A stretch of DNA of 64,000 nucleotides from Gaiellasilicea sp963731615 (lineage in GTDB: Bacteria > Actinomycetota > Thermoleophilia > Gaiellales > Gaiellaceae): the NCBI GenBank assembly GCA_963731615.1, contig CAVSWD010000009.1:310001-374000 (forward strand). Direction: 5' to 3'. Under the pieces are notes generated by a model. It did no database searches and had not been told where the DNA came from. It was given only the letters and a program-made list of their open reading frames with translations. The translations under genes and the position numbers were made by a program. The stretch's first letter is position 1. Every line of letters starts with the position of its first letter. Of this stretch, positions 1-8,434 are shown piece after piece.

Positions 1-540
1 GAGGCGGAGTAGCGCGCCATCAGCGGCGCGATCGCGACCGAGTAGCCGGCCCACGTCGCCGCGGTCGCGACCCCGAGCACGGTGCCGCGGAGGTCGCCCG
101 AGAAGCCGGCAGCCGAACCGGCTGCGACGAGCCCGACGCCCGCGAACGAAACGGCCGCGGCGATCCAGAAACGGCGCGAGAGCCGCTCGAAGCCGAAGAC
201 GAGGCCGATCAGAGCAGCGAAGATCGGCGTCGCGCCGAGAATCAGCGCGATCGTCGACGCGCTCGTCTTCTCGAGCGCGTAGACGAAGCAGAGCTGATTC
301 AGCCAGAGGCAGAGCGCCGCGAGCGCGACGAAGCCGAAGTCACGCCGGCGGATCCGGAGCGTCCGCTCGGACACCAAGCGCGATGCCCAGAAAGACCGCC
401 GTCGCGGCGCCGTAGCGAACCGTGGCGTAGGCGAGCGGCTCGAAGCCGTGCGTGAGGATGTAGCGCGTCACCGTCAGGTTGAGCGCCCACAGGACGACAG
501 TCGCCAGCAGCATCAGCTCGAGGCTCACCGGTCGCCGCAT
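1..540 (-). pseudogene. EamA/DMT-family transporter, 3' end outside window, one frame break
   Basis: The reading frame starts with ATG at 540 and encodes a first membrane helix typical of the drug/metabolite transporter superfamily (LLATVVLWALNLTVTRYIL). After about residue 50 the frame stops with TGA at 340-342, but a second frame continues the same protein toward position 1, with helix-rich text such as LCLWLNQLCFVYALEKTSAS and later FAALIGLVFGFERLSRR. A one-base indel around 365-385 joins the two. The C-terminal half runs off the window. EamA proteins are inner-membrane exporters or permeases of small metabolites; the substrate cannot be told. The TGA is not a Sec candidate, because the sequence after it in the same frame is not transporter-like. 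The break may be a sequencing error. Confidence 0.7.
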
Positions 541-559
541 GAGCTCGAGCGTACTGACG

Positions 560-747
560 CTCGAACTCGTTACGCTTCCGCCCGATGGCCGAGCCTTCGA
601 TCCGTGACATCGACGCTGTTCTGACTGCGCAGGGACACGGGCAAAGCCCGTGTCCGCGCGAAGATCCCTGAAGGGTCGCTTCGCTCCCGCTCGGACTCGT
701 TACGCTCCGCCCGATGGCCGAGCCTTCGATCCGCGACATCGACGCTC
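560..747. repeat. Direct duplication (about 58 bp) of a gene start flanking a hairpin repeat
   Basis: Positions about 560-619 and 690-747 are nearly identical (two substitutions and one extra T in the left copy). Both carry the upstream region and the first dozen codons of the gene that starts at 714 (MAEPSIRDIDA). The left copy opens at ATG 584 and stops after 28 codons inside the hairpin repeat. Between them lies one copy of the dispersed hairpin repeat. The arrangement looks like an insertion that duplicated its target, or a tandem duplication carrying the repeat. Confidence 0.8.
627..695 (+). repeat. Dispersed hairpin repeat, copy 1
   Basis: GCGCA is followed by a perfect 10-bp stem (633-642 with 646-655, loop AAA), then GCGCGAAGATCCCTGAAGGG (656-675) and a second GC-rich stem around a TTCG core. 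This is the plus-strand orientation of a repeat found seven times in the window. The stem sequence (GGACACGGGC) is shared with copy 2 except for one compensated base pair. Confidence 0.85.
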
Positions 748-992
748 TCGTCGGCCCTGCGACGCCGCACTTCGCCTACCAGCTGCGCGCCCGCGTCCGC
801 GAGCTGATCCAGGATCTCCCGCCCGACCACGCGGTCCGGCGTTACGGCGAGGAGAAGCTGCAGCTGCTCGACGACCTCGGGCACGCCTCGTCGAAGGCCG
901 AGGGCGGTGAGAAGGAGTCGCGCGAGCGGCCCGGTTGGGAGCAGGTCCCGAGCTCTGCGCCCGCGTACGACCCGCTGCCTCGGCGGTCATGA
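714..992 (+). CDS. Small hypothetical protein, 92 aa
   Basis: ATG 714, TGA 990-992. The product is a soluble, charged, mostly helical protein (VRELIQDLPPDHAVRRYGEEKLQLLDDLG) with a low-complexity hydrophilic tail. I recognise no domain. Its first codons and upstream region are duplicated 130 bp upstream, around a hairpin repeat. The TGA overlaps the ATG of the next gene at 989, so the two are probably co-transcribed and translationally coupled. Confidence 0.6.
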   Translation: MAEPSIRDIDALVGPATPHFAYQLRARVRELIQDLPPDHAVRRYGEEKLQLLDDLGHASSKAEGGEKESRERPGWEQVPSSAPAYDPLPRRS

Positions 993-1723
993 CCTTCCCG
1001 GGCGCCTCGGTCTTCGTGACCGGCGGCTCGCGGGGGATCGGTAAGGCGATCGCGCTCCGGTTCGCCGGCCTCGGCGCCACCCGGGTCGCGATCGGCTACT
1101 TCCGCTCCGACGCGGCCGCCGAGGAGACCGCGGAGGAGCTGCGCGCGCTCGGCGCCGAGCCGAGGCTGATCCGCGGCAACATCTCCTCCGCCCGCGTGCT
1201 CGAGGAGGTGGCATCGCTCGGTCGGCTCGACGTGCTCGTCCACAATGCCGCGACGGGCGTGATCAAGCCCGCGCTCGAGACGGAGGACAAGCACTGGGAC
1301 TGGACTCTGGCCGCGAACTCGCGCGCCTTGCTGGCGCTGACCCGCGTCACGGCTCCTCAGATGCTGCCGGGGGCGTCGATCGTCGGTATCTCCAGCCTCG
1401 GCTCCCAGCGGGTGCTCGAGAACTACTCGCTCGTCGGCACGTCGAAGGCTGCGCTCGAAGCGCTCGTCCGCTACCTCGCCGTCGAGCTCGCCCCACTCGG
1501 GATCAGGGTGAACGCCGTCTCCGGCGGGGTCGTCGAGACCGGCGCCCTCGACCACTTCGCGAACCGAGAGGAGATGCTCCGTTTCGGCGCTGACAACCCC
1601 GCGGGCCGGCTCGTGAAGCCCGAGGACATCGCCGAGGCAGTCACGTTCCTCTGCTCGCCCGAGGCCGAGATGATCCGCGGCCAGACGCTCATCGTCGACG
1701 GCGGCTTCTCCCTCCGAGCCTGA
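989..1723 (+). CDS. fabL: SDR-family enoyl-ACP reductase, FabL-like
   Basis: Short-chain dehydrogenase/reductase, 244 aa from ATG 989. An upstream in-frame ATG at 935 gives a tail with no SDR character. The Rossmann motif TGGSRGIGKAIA lies near the N-terminus, NAATG follows in the middle, then the active-site stretch SSLGS with YSLVGTSKAALEAL (Tyr-x6-Lys, the spacing of FabI/FabL reductases). The C-terminal text AEMIRGQTLIVDGG is close to Bacillus subtilis FabL, an NADPH-dependent enoyl-ACP reductase of fatty-acid synthesis. The closeness of the HWDW and RVLENYS segments to FabL is what favours enoyl reductase over a generic SDR, but the substrate is not proven. Its last base is the first base of the next gene's ATG. 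Confidence 0.75.
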   Translation: MTFPGASVFVTGGSRGIGKAIALRFAGLGATRVAIGYFRSDAAAEETAEELRALGAEPRLIRGNISSARVLEEVASLGRLDVLVHNAATGVIKPALETEDKHWDWTLAANSRALLALTRVTAPQMLPGASIVGISSLGSQRVLENYSLVGTSKAALEALVRYLAVELAPLGIRVNAVSGGVVETGALDHFANREEMLRFGADNPAGRLVKPEDIAEAVTFLCSPEAEMIRGQTLIVDGGFSLRA

Positions 1724-2332
1724 TGGAACCGACCGACCACAACCGCCGCGCCTTCGACGACGCGCACCGCACCTCCGAGAACGTGCTCGCGTCGCCGGGG
1801 ATGCCGGATCAGATCCGGGAGCGGCTGCACGGAGCGAGCGGCACGCGCGTGCTGCATCTGCTCTGCGGAACGGGCCGCGAGTCGGTCGACCTCGCCGACC
1901 TGGGCGCACTCGTCACGGGCGTGGACGACGACCAGGAGGCGATCGACGCCGCCCGCCGCCGCCGGCCCGAGCTCCCGTGGGTGCACGCGGACGTCCACTC
2001 TCTCCCGCCCGAGCTTCTGCTCGGTCGCTGGGATCTCGTCTATCTCGGGTTACGGGTCGCTCGCGCGGATCCGCGCGGTCGGTGCGTGGGCGCACGGGGT
2101 GGCGGCGGCGCTTCGTCCCGGCGGCGTGGTGCTGCTCCACGACGCGCACCCTGCCGGCGCCTGTCTCGACGCGTTCGGGCGCTGGCGCGCGGACTACTTC
2201 GCCGCCGCTGGGATCGGCGATCTCGTCACCGGCGTGACTGACGCCGGCCTGCGACTCCGCGGGCTGGAGGAGTGGCCCGGGAAGGACACGCGCGTGCCGG
2301 GCCACCTCGTGCTCGCAGCGGAAAAGGCTTAG
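1723..2332 (+). pseudogene. Class I SAM-dependent methyltransferase, one frame break
   Basis: ATG 1723 overlaps the fabL stop. The N-terminal half carries the SAM-binding motif VLHLLCGTGRESVDLADLGA and the acidic motif VTGVDDDQEAI of a Rossmann-fold methyltransferase. At about 2050 an extra T (GGGTTACGGG) shifts the frame; removing it restores YGSLARIRAVGAWAHGVAAALRPGGVVLLHD, the usual post-motif II segment, and the protein ends with TAG at 2330-2332. Intact length would be about 202 aa. The substrate is unknown. The break lies beside a TT pair and could be a sequencing error. Confidence 0.7.
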
Positions 2333-2361
2333 GAAGCAGCAGGTTGGGGTAGACCCGGGAT

Positions 2362-2649
2362 ATGGGAATCTCAGTCAGCATCCTGTTGATCGCCCTCGGC
2401 GCGATCCTCACCTGGGCGGTCACGGCGGACGCCGAAGGCATCGACGTCAACGCGGTCGGCGTGATTCTGCTGATCGTCGGCATCCTGGGCCTCGTCCTCT
2501 CGATGATCTTCTGGTCGAGCTGGGGCGGCTTCCAGCGCCGGACAACCTATGTCGAGGGTGGCCCGGTTCGCCGGACCGCCGCTCCGACGCGCCGCGAGAC
2601 GACCGTCGTCGAGGAAGAGGACGTCGCTCCCGGCCCGCCGCCTCCGTAG
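2362..2649 (+). CDS. DUF6458-type small membrane protein
   Basis: 95 aa, ATG 2362, TAG 2647-2649. Two hydrophobic segments (MGISVSILLIALGAILTWAV and NAVGVILLIVGILGLVLSMI) are joined by a short loop (TADAEGIDVN), followed by a polar tail rich in Arg, Thr and Glu. The GISVSILLIALGAILTWAV / IDVNAVGVILLIVGI pattern is typical of the actinobacterial DUF6458 family, whose function is unknown. A stand-alone gene upstream of, and convergent with, the proline dehydrogenase gene. Confidence 0.8.
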   Translation: MGISVSILLIALGAILTWAVTADAEGIDVNAVGVILLIVGILGLVLSMIFWSSWGGFQRRTTYVEGGPVRRTAAPTRRETTVVEEEDVAPGPPPP

Positions 2650-2655
2650 AGCCGG

Positions 2656-3534
2656 CTAGCGCTTCCGAACGAGCGAGCGGACCAAGTCGCCGGCAACGTA
2701 GCCGGCAATCTTGGGGTTCTCCTGCAGCCGCCGGACGGAGTACTCGTACCACTGCCGGCCGAAAGGGACGTAGATCCTGAGCCTGTGCCCGTCGGCGACG
2801 AGCCGGTCGCCGAGCTCGGGGCGGACGCCGAGCAGCATCTGGAACTCGTACGCGTCGCGGGCGAGCCCTCGCTCGGAGATCGCCGCGAGCGCGCGGTCGA
2901 CGAGCCATTCGTCGTGAGTCGCGATCGCTGCGTAGCACCCGCCGTCCAGGAGCGCCCGCAGGCTCTCGACGAAGCTGACCCGCACCGCCTGGTCTTCGCG
3001 GAACTGGATCGACTCGGGCTCGACGTAGATCCCCTTGCAGAGCCGGACACTCGCACCGGCGAGCGAGGCCGCATCTGCCACCGTGCGTCTGAGCGAGGCC
3101 TGAAGGACCGGGCCGACACGCCCATGCCCCTCGTCGCGCAGCTCCCGGAAGAGGCGCAGCGTGTCGTCGGTCGTGGACGAGTCCTCCATGTCGATGCGCA
3201 CGAAGCGGTTGGTCGGCTCCGCGGCCGCGATCACCGTCTCGATATTCCGCTTGCAGAGGTCGTAGTCGAGCTTCAGGCCGAGCCCGGTCGGCTTCACGCT
3301 GACGTTTGCGTCGAGGTCGTCCCGCTCGAAGACCTCGAGCGCAGCGACGTACTCTGCAGCGATCGCCTCGGCCTCGGCTGCGTGGGCGACCTCCTCGCCG
3401 AGCACGTCGACCGTCGCCATCTTCCCCTCGGCGTTCAGGCCGGCGACGACCCGGCGCGCGTCGTCGAGCGTCGGGCCGGCGATGTAGCGGGCCGAAAGCT
3501 TCCGCACGACGCCGCGCGGCACGACCGGCAGCAT
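2656..3534 (-). CDS. Proline dehydrogenase (monofunctional)
   Basis: 292 aa FAD enzyme of the PutA/ProDH TIM-barrel family, oxidising L-proline to pyrroline-5-carboxylate. Family landmarks are visible: SVKPTGLGL, FVRIDMEDSS, GPVLQASLRRT, VRLCKGIY, ATHDEWLVDRAL, the YEFQMLLGVRPE segment and the C-terminal RIYVPFGRQWYEYSVRRLQENP with the substrate-binding YxxRR. The chosen start is ATG 3534. The same frame is open upstream (RWFRRHGKALIRDSRLRRP then SLLDRAVVT), which resembles the true N-terminus of such proteins but has no ATG/GTG/TTG, so the start may be displaced by an indel near 3590. No P5C dehydrogenase gene is adjacent. Confidence 0.85.
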   Translation of the reverse strand: MLPVVPRGVVRKLSARYIAGPTLDDARRVVAGLNAEGKMATVDVLGEEVAHAAEAEAIAAEYVAALEVFERDDLDANVSVKPTGLGLKLDYDLCKRNIETVIAAAEPTNRFVRIDMEDSSTTDDTLRLFRELRDEGHGRVGPVLQASLRRTVADAASLAGASVRLCKGIYVEPESIQFREDQAVRVSFVESLRALLDGGCYAAIATHDEWLVDRALAAISERGLARDAYEFQMLLGVRPELGDRLVADGHRLRIYVPFGRQWYEYSVRRLQENPKIAGYVAGDLVRSLVRKR

Positions 3535-3569
3535 CGTGACGACGGCGCGGTCGAGCAGGGACAGCGGCG

Positions 3570-3883
3570 GCGCGGGACGCCGTAGGCGCGAGTCGCGGAT
3601 GAGAGCCTTGCCGTGCCGCCGAAACCAGCGCGACCGCCTCGGGGAAGAGCACGCGCATGGCGTCGCGCAGCGCGACCGCCTGCTCGTCGCTGCCGCCGCT
3701 CGGCTGCACCTGCTTCAGCGCGGCTGCAGTCAGCTCGACTGCAGTGTTCAGCGTCAGGGTCGCGAACTGCTCGCGCTGCGCCTCCTGCACCGACTCGGCC
3801 TGCTGGGCGGCGAATTCCTGGATCCCGCGCAGAAGCTCCTCGGGATCGCCGCCGAACGGGAAGCCGAAACCGCCACCTTCCAT
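3570..3883 (-). CDS. Small hypothetical protein, end uncertain
   Basis: A frame opening at ATG 3883 encodes MEGGGFGFPFGG followed by an amphipathic helical stretch (LLRGIQEFAAQQAESVQEAQ and NTAVELTAAALKQVQPSGG) through about residue 88. The same frame stays open far into the proline dehydrogenase gene, where it no longer looks like protein, so the real 3' end is probably hidden by an indel around 3590. I recognise no family. It is probably co-transcribed with proline dehydrogenase. The 3' coordinate is a guess. Confidence 0.4.
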
Positions 3884-3892
3884 GCCCCCAGC

Positions 3893-4426
3893 CTAGCCGA
3901 GGGGGATCCGGAAGGAGCGCTCGACGTCGCCCCAGAGCGCCTCGACGACCTCACCGGCGCCCTTCATCACGGCGGCGAACGGCGAGCCCTGAGTTGGGCC
4001 GCCGAGCAGCTGCTCGAGCCGCCGCGTGGCGACGCCGATCGCGTCGAGCCGCGCCGGCGTCGCGAGCGACGGCGGCGCGCCCAGGACGTGCTGGAGCTCG
4101 AGCGCGGCCTCCTCGGCCTCCTCGATCCCCGGCGGGCTCTCGGTCACTCGCAGCGCCGCGAGCTGGGAGCGAAGCTCGTCGAGGTCACCCCCGCCCGCCG
4201 TTTCCTCGGCCAGCTCGCAGAGAGCGACGATGGAGACGGCTTCGCGGACGCGCCTGCGGTCGGCGACCGGCTTTCCGTCGGCGTCGAACGCGAGCCAGCT
4301 TCTGCCGCCGTCGGCCTCGTCGAATGCGCACACGTAGAGCCTGTCGCCCGGCTCAGCCTCGGCTGCGAGCACTGCCGTGGCGCCCGAGTGGGCCGCGATC
4401 CGCCCAAGCTCCTCGTCCAGGGCCAT
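3893..4426 (-). CDS. Hypothetical protein, 177 aa
   Basis: ATG 4426, stop 3893-3895, ten bases upstream of the next minus-strand frame (3883). The product is acidic and soluble: a beta-rich N-terminal half (GATAVLAAEAEPGDRLYVCAFDEADGGRSWLAFD) followed by helices (REAVSIVALCELAEE and IEEAEEAALELQHVLG). No signal peptide, membrane segment or catalytic motif is apparent. It is divergent from the coiled-coil gene at 4450, with 23 bp between start codons. Confidence 0.55.
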   Translation of the reverse strand: MALDEELGRIAAHSGATAVLAAEAEPGDRLYVCAFDEADGGRSWLAFDADGKPVADRRRVREAVSIVALCELAEETAGGGDLDELRSQLAALRVTESPPGIEEAEEAALELQHVLGAPPSLATPARLDAIGVATRRLEQLLGGPTQGSPFAAVMKGAGEVVEALWGDVERSFRIPLG

Positions 4427-4449
4427 CGCGCCAGCATAGGAGGACTAGG

Positions 4450-5601
4450 ATGTGGCCGGTGGTCGAGCGGATCGCACTCGCGCTGGCGGCGTTGGCGTTC
4501 GCGCTGGCGCTCGTCGCCCTCGTCCGTGGCAGGCCGCGCAGGAGCGACGCGACCGAGGAGGCCGTCGCGACGCTGAACGAGCTCGTGGCCGAGCAGACCG
4601 CCGCGAGCGCGGAGGAGCTGAAGGCGCGGCTCGCGCGCATGCGGGCCGACTCGCTCTCGCTCCTGGCCGAGGAGGAACGGCGGATCAGCGAGACGCGGCG
4701 GCACGAGCTGACCGAGCGCGAGCAGGCGGCCGGCGTCGAGCTCGCCGACGCGCTCGCCGACACGTCCCGCCGCGTCGACGAGCGTCTCCGCTCCTGGGGC
4801 GACGACCTCGACCGGACGCAGCAGAACCTCGAGACCGAGCTGCGGCGGCTCGAGCAGCGTCAGAAGCAGCTGATCGCGGAGGCCGAGACCCGGATCGAGG
4901 CCGAAGCGGCGGAGCTCGTCTCGACCTCCGACGAGCAACGCGCGTCCGTGCTGCGTCTGCGTGAGGAGCTCGAGCGCTCTGCGCAGGCCGCGGTCGCCGA
5001 GGCGCTCGAGGAGCTGGAGGCGCACACCGGCGAGCGCAGGCGGGTGATCGAGGAGATCGCCGACCGGCTGCGGCGGCGCGAGCAGGCGCTGACGGAGCAG
5101 GTCGAACGCGGCGAGACGGAGGCGGCGCGCCGCATCGAGGCGGCCTTCGCCGACGTCGAGCGTCGCCAGGTCGAGCACCTCCAGCGCGTGATCGCCCGTG
5201 AAGCCGAGCGTTACGCGGAGGCTGCCGGAGTCCAGTTCGAGGCGGCAATGCGCTCCGCCCGCGAGGAGGCTGCGGTCCGCCTGTCACGCGAGCTCGAGCG
5301 TGCCGTCGACTCGTTCGTCCGCCAGGCCGACATGGTCTTCGCGGAGCGGCTCTCGCACACCGGCGATGCGGGACAGCAGCGCCTGGAGCAGCGCCAGCGC
5401 CAGGCGCTTGCCGAGATGGAGCGCCAGCACGAGGACCTCGTGGCATCGTTCGCCGACCGGATTCGCGCCGCCGACGCGGAGCTGAGACGGACGCTTGGTG
5501 CGTTCGCGGCGGACGCAGAAGCGCAGCGCTCGGCGCTCGCCGAGCGGCTCTCGGAGCTCTCGCGCCGGGTGGACGAGGTGTCGGCCCTCAGGCGTTCCTA
5601 G
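4450..5601 (+). CDS. Membrane-anchored long coiled-coil protein
   Basis: 383 aa from ATG 4450, preceded by GGAGG. One N-terminal transmembrane helix (VERIALALAALAFALALVALV) is followed by more than 330 residues of almost uninterrupted heptad-like charged helix rich in Glu, Arg, Ala and Leu, for example RRLEQRQKQLIAEAETRIEA. There are no enzymatic motifs. The architecture is that of a bitopic structural or tethering protein, such as those that organise envelope or division complexes, but the role is unknown. The high Arg/Glu/Ala content keeps all shadow frames open, which makes the region look more gene-rich than it is. Confidence 0.65.
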   Translation: MWPVVERIALALAALAFALALVALVRGRPRRSDATEEAVATLNELVAEQTAASAEELKARLARMRADSLSLLAEEERRISETRRHELTEREQAAGVELADALADTSRRVDERLRSWGDDLDRTQQNLETELRRLEQRQKQLIAEAETRIEAEAAELVSTSDEQRASVLRLREELERSAQAAVAEALEELEAHTGERRRVIEEIADRLRRREQALTEQVERGETEAARRIEAAFADVERRQVEHLQRVIAREAERYAEAAGVQFEAAMRSAREEAAVRLSRELERAVDSFVRQADMVFAERLSHTGDAGQQRLEQRQRQALAEMERQHEDLVASFADRIRAADAELRRTLGAFAADAEAQRSALAERLSELSRRVDEVSALRRS

Positions 5602-5694
5602 CGCGCGCCGCCCCTACCCGGGCAGTTTTCTGCACCTCGTCTTGCGCTAACAACCAAACGCAGGGATCGTCTGACAGACCACGAACAGGCGCAC

Positions 5695-5898
5695 ATGGCT
5701 GACGGAACAGACCTCATTGACAGGCACAGCGAGAAGGCCAAAGTCGAGTCCTGGCGCCTGCATGTCCTGATGGAAGCGGGCTTTCCGCTGCCACTCGCCG
5801 AGAAGCTCGCGGCCGCGCTCGACGCCGACCTGCACGAGGCGGTCCGGCTCGTCCGCAGCGGCTGCGATCCCCGCGTCGCCGCCGAGATTCTGCTGTAA
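5695..5898 (+). CDS. Small helical hypothetical protein, 66 aa
   Basis: ATG 5695, TAA 5896-5898. The product reads MADGTDLIDRHSEKAKVESW, then LMEAGFPLPLAEKLAAALDA and a C-terminal helix with LVRSGCDPRVAAEILL, a compact all-helical protein. The LxxAG(F/Y)PxxxAxxLA pattern is common in short actinobacterial proteins of unknown function. It is followed directly by hairpin repeat copy 2, which may serve as its terminator. Confidence 0.6.
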   Translation: MADGTDLIDRHSEKAKVESWRLHVLMEAGFPLPLAEKLAAALDADLHEAVRLVRSGCDPRVAAEILL

Positions 5899-5904
5899 GT
5901 AGCC

Positions 5905-5974
5905 GCGCAAGGACACCGGCAAAGCCGGTGTCCGCGCAAGACCCCTGAAGAGGCCGCTTCGCGGCCCGACTCGG
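5905..5974 (+). repeat. Dispersed hairpin repeat, copy 2
   Basis: GCGCA then a perfect 10-bp stem (5911-5920 with 5924-5933, loop AAA), GCGCAAGACCCCTGAAGAGG, and a second stem GGCCGC-TTC-GCGGCC (5952-5966). It lies between the 3' ends of the convergent small gene (5898) and the MFS gene (5978), a position suited to transcription termination. The stem differs from copy 1 by a G-C to C-G swap that keeps pairing. Confidence 0.85.
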
Positions 5975-5977
5975 CGA

Positions 5978-7198
5978 CTATCGGTCGCTCTCGAGGCCGG
6001 GTCCAAGGGCGACGAGCAGCGCCCCGACGGCGACGGCTGCCGCCCCGAGCGCGAATGACGCCTTCACGCCGACGGTGTCGATCAGCACGCCGCCCAGCGG
6101 CATTCCCAGCGAGAAGCCACCGAAGACCGCCGTCGTGATCCATGCAAACGCCTCGGCCGCGGTGCCGCGCTTCGCGACGGCGTCGATCAGACCGTACGCG
6201 GACATGACGACCGGCGCGATCGGCAACCCGGCGAGAAACGCGAGCACGGCCATGCTCGGCAGCGACCAGGCGAGCAACGGCAGCGCGAGGCCGAGCACGA
6301 GCAGCACGGTGGAGAGCCGCAGGAGCCGCAGAGGCGACACCGTCACGCGCGCACCGGCGACGAGGCCGCCCACGAGGCTTCCGGCCGCGAACAGCGACAG
6401 GGGAATGCTGCCGAGCTCGGGGCCGCTGCCGTACGCCTCGGCGAAGGCGGGAAAGCCGACCTCGGTGCCGCCGAAGCCGACGCCGAGACAGACCGAGAGC
6501 GCGACGATCGTAACGACGCCGCGCGACTCGAGTGCGCCCAGGATCGACGCCGACTGTCTCTCCTCCGGTCGCCAGGCGCGAACCGGCTCGGCGAGCGCGA
6601 TCAGGGTCGTCCCGACGGCGCTCGCCGCCGCTGCGACGCCGAGCGCGAGCACCGGTGAGGCAGCCGCGGTCAGCACTGCGACGAGCAGCGGCCCGACGAT
6701 GAACGTGATCTCCTGCAGGGAGGCCTCCAGCGCGTAGGCCGCCGCGCGACGCTCGTCGTCGGAGAACATCCGCGGCCAGAGCGCGCGCAGCGACGACCCC
6801 ACGGGCGGCATCAAGCCCCCGACGGCCGCCGCTCCAACGCCGATGAGCGCGAGTGGGGCGTCGAGCAGCGCCAACACGGCGACGCCGGCGATGAGAAGTG
6901 GGAAGATCACCGCCCGCCGCCGGAGGATCCGGGCCTGCCCATGACGGTCGACGAGCCGCCCTGAGATCGGAGCGCCGATCGCGGTCGCGACGAAGTAACA
7001 GCCGGAGACGACACCCGCCGCCGCGTAGCTGCCGCCGTTCTCCCGGACGAGCAGCAGCAGCGCCAGACCGATCATCCCCAGCGGCAGCCTCGCGAGCAGC
7101 CCGCTCAGCACGAGTCGCCGCACGTAGGGCACCTGGAAGAGCGCGCGGTAGCGCGCCAGGCCGAGCGGCGGGACGGCTTCCGTCACGCAAACGATCAT
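5978..7198 (-). CDS. MFS transporter
   Basis: 406 aa, about 12 hydrophobic segments, with the loop 2-3 signature GRLVDRHGQARILRR typical of the major facilitator superfamily. The N-terminal and C-terminal six-helix halves are separated by a charged loop (LAEPVRAWRPEERQSAS). It is an inner-membrane secondary transporter, probably an exporter; the substrate is unknown. The start at 7198 lies 12 bp from the divergent xseA start at 7211. A GTG at 7186 (VTEAVPPLGLARYRALF) is an alternative that leaves more room for a promoter. Confidence 0.8.
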   Translation of the reverse strand: MIVCVTEAVPPLGLARYRALFQVPYVRRLVLSGLLARLPLGMIGLALLLLVRENGGSYAAAGVVSGCYFVATAIGAPISGRLVDRHGQARILRRRAVIFPLLIAGVAVLALLDAPLALIGVGAAAVGGLMPPVGSSLRALWPRMFSDDERRAAAYALEASLQEITFIVGPLLVAVLTAAASPVLALGVAAAASAVGTTLIALAEPVRAWRPEERQSASILGALESRGVVTIVALSVCLGVGFGGTEVGFPAFAEAYGSGPELGSIPLSLFAAGSLVGGLVAGARVTVSPLRLLRLSTVLLVLGLALPLLAWSLPSMAVLAFLAGLPIAPVVMSAYGLIDAVAKRGTAAEAFAWITTAVFGGFSLGMPLGGVLIDTVGVKASFALGAAAVAVGALLVALGPGLESDR

Positions 7199-7210
7199 CT
7201 ACGCTCGCTC

Positions 7211-8434
7211 GTGATGAAGGTCGAGCCACTGCTCTACGGCGACCGCAAGGTGTTCACGGTCGCGAGCTTCAACCGCGGGGTCGCCGACTGGCTCGCGCGG
7301 CTGCCCACGCTGTGGATCGAGGGTGAGGTGACCGAGCTTCGGCGCAACGAGCGCTGGGCCAGCGTCTTCTTCACGCTCAAGGATCCCGACGACGGCGCCT
7401 GCCTGCCCGCCTCGATTCCCCGCCGGACGTTCGACGCCCTCAAGCTCGACCTCGCCGACGGCGAGCGGATCCACGTGCTCGGCCGCCCCGAGCTCTTCGC
7501 CGCCAAGGGCGAGTTCCGCTTGCGCGCGCTCTCGCTGGAGCGGTTCGGGCTCGGCGCACACCTGGCCGCGATCGAGCGCCTGAAGCAGACGCTGGCGGCC
7601 GAAGGGCTCTTCGACGCCGGTCGCAAGCGCCCTCTCCCCCGCTTCCCGCGACGGATCGGGCTCGTGACCGGCAGCGACGCCGCAGCACGCCGCGACGTGA
7701 TCACGACCATCCAAACCCGCTTCCCGCCCGCCCGCGTGCTCGTCGCCGAGACGCTCGTCCAGGGGCCGCGTGCCGCCGCCGGCATCGTCGAGGCGCTGGA
7801 GGCGATCGTGCGCGAGCGCGGGATCGACGTGGTCGTCCTGACTCGCGGCGGCGGCAGCTTCGACGACCTTCTCCCCTTCAGCGACGAGCGCGTCGTCCGC
7901 GCCGTCGCAGCCTGTCCGGTGCCTGTCGTCTCGGCGGTCGGCCACGAGCAGGACACGCCGCTCTGCGATCTCGCGGCCGACGTCCGCGCCTCGACGCCGA
8001 CAGCCGCGGGAAAGCTCGTCGTCCCCGACTTCGAGGCGCTCGCGGTCGAGCTCGACCGGGCCCGGATCTCGCTCGAACGCTGCGTTCGGCGCACGATCGG
8101 CCGGGAGCGCGAAGGTCTTACGCGAACGCGCGCCGCCCTGGAGCGCGGGACGAGGCGCGCGCACGAGCGTGACCGGCAGCGTCTGAGCCACCTCGGCGAC
8201 CGGCTCCGGCGCGGGCCGGCGCTCCTCGTCGAGCGGCGACGGTCTGCACTCGAACGGAGCAGCGGCCGGCTCGCGGCGCTTTCGCCACGCGCGACGCTCG
8301 GGCGGGGCTACGCGATCGTGCGGGCGGGCGACGCCGTCCTGCGCGGCACGTCCGGCCTCGAGGCAGGCGACCGGGTCGAGATCGAGCTGGCCGAGGGCGG
8401 CTTCGGCGCCCGCGTCGAGGACATCCGCGGGTGA
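7211..8434 (+). CDS. xseA: Exodeoxyribonuclease VII large subunit
   Basis: 407 aa. An N-terminal OB-fold (VASFNRGVADWLARLPTLWIEG, with VFFTLKD) is followed by the catalytic domain with the family signatures RIGLVTGSDAAARRDV, VLTRGGGSFDDLLPFSDERV, VVSAVGHEQDTPLCDLAADVRASTPTAA, and a C-terminal Arg-rich helical region ending in LGRGYAIV. With XseB it forms exonuclease VII, which degrades single-stranded DNA to oligonucleotides. GTG 7211 is directly followed by ATG, so the start may be either. The stop overlaps the xseB start. Confidence 0.95.
   Translation: MMKVEPLLYGDRKVFTVASFNRGVADWLARLPTLWIEGEVTELRRNERWASVFFTLKDPDDGACLPASIPRRTFDALKLDLADGERIHVLGRPELFAAKGEFRLRALSLERFGLGAHLAAIERLKQTLAAEGLFDAGRKRPLPRFPRRIGLVTGSDAAARRDVITTIQTRFPPARVLVAETLVQGPRAAAGIVEALEAIVRERGIDVVVLTRGGGSFDDLLPFSDERVVRAVAACPVPVVSAVGHEQDTPLCDLAADVRASTPTAAGKLVVPDFEALAVELDRARISLERCVRRTIGREREGLTRTRAALERGTRRAHERDRQRLSHLGDRLRRGPALLVERRRSALERSSGRLAALSPRATLGRGYAIVRAGDAVLRGTSGLEAGDRVEIELAEGGFGARVEDIRG

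Noticed and set aside
340..540. TGA at 340-342 as a third Sec codon in the EamA gene
   Set aside because: The frame after TGA is not transporter-like; the continuation is in another frame, so this is an indel, not recoding.
627..695. CRISPR-like array from the recurring hairpin units
   Set aside because: Copies are single, kilobases apart, in both orientations, with no regular spacers and no cas genes.
4450..5601. Several long overlapping open frames on both strands in this region
   Set aside because: They are shadows of the Arg/Glu/Ala-rich coiled-coil frame; only the plus-strand frame has a membrane helix, heptads and a Shine-Dalgarno sequence.
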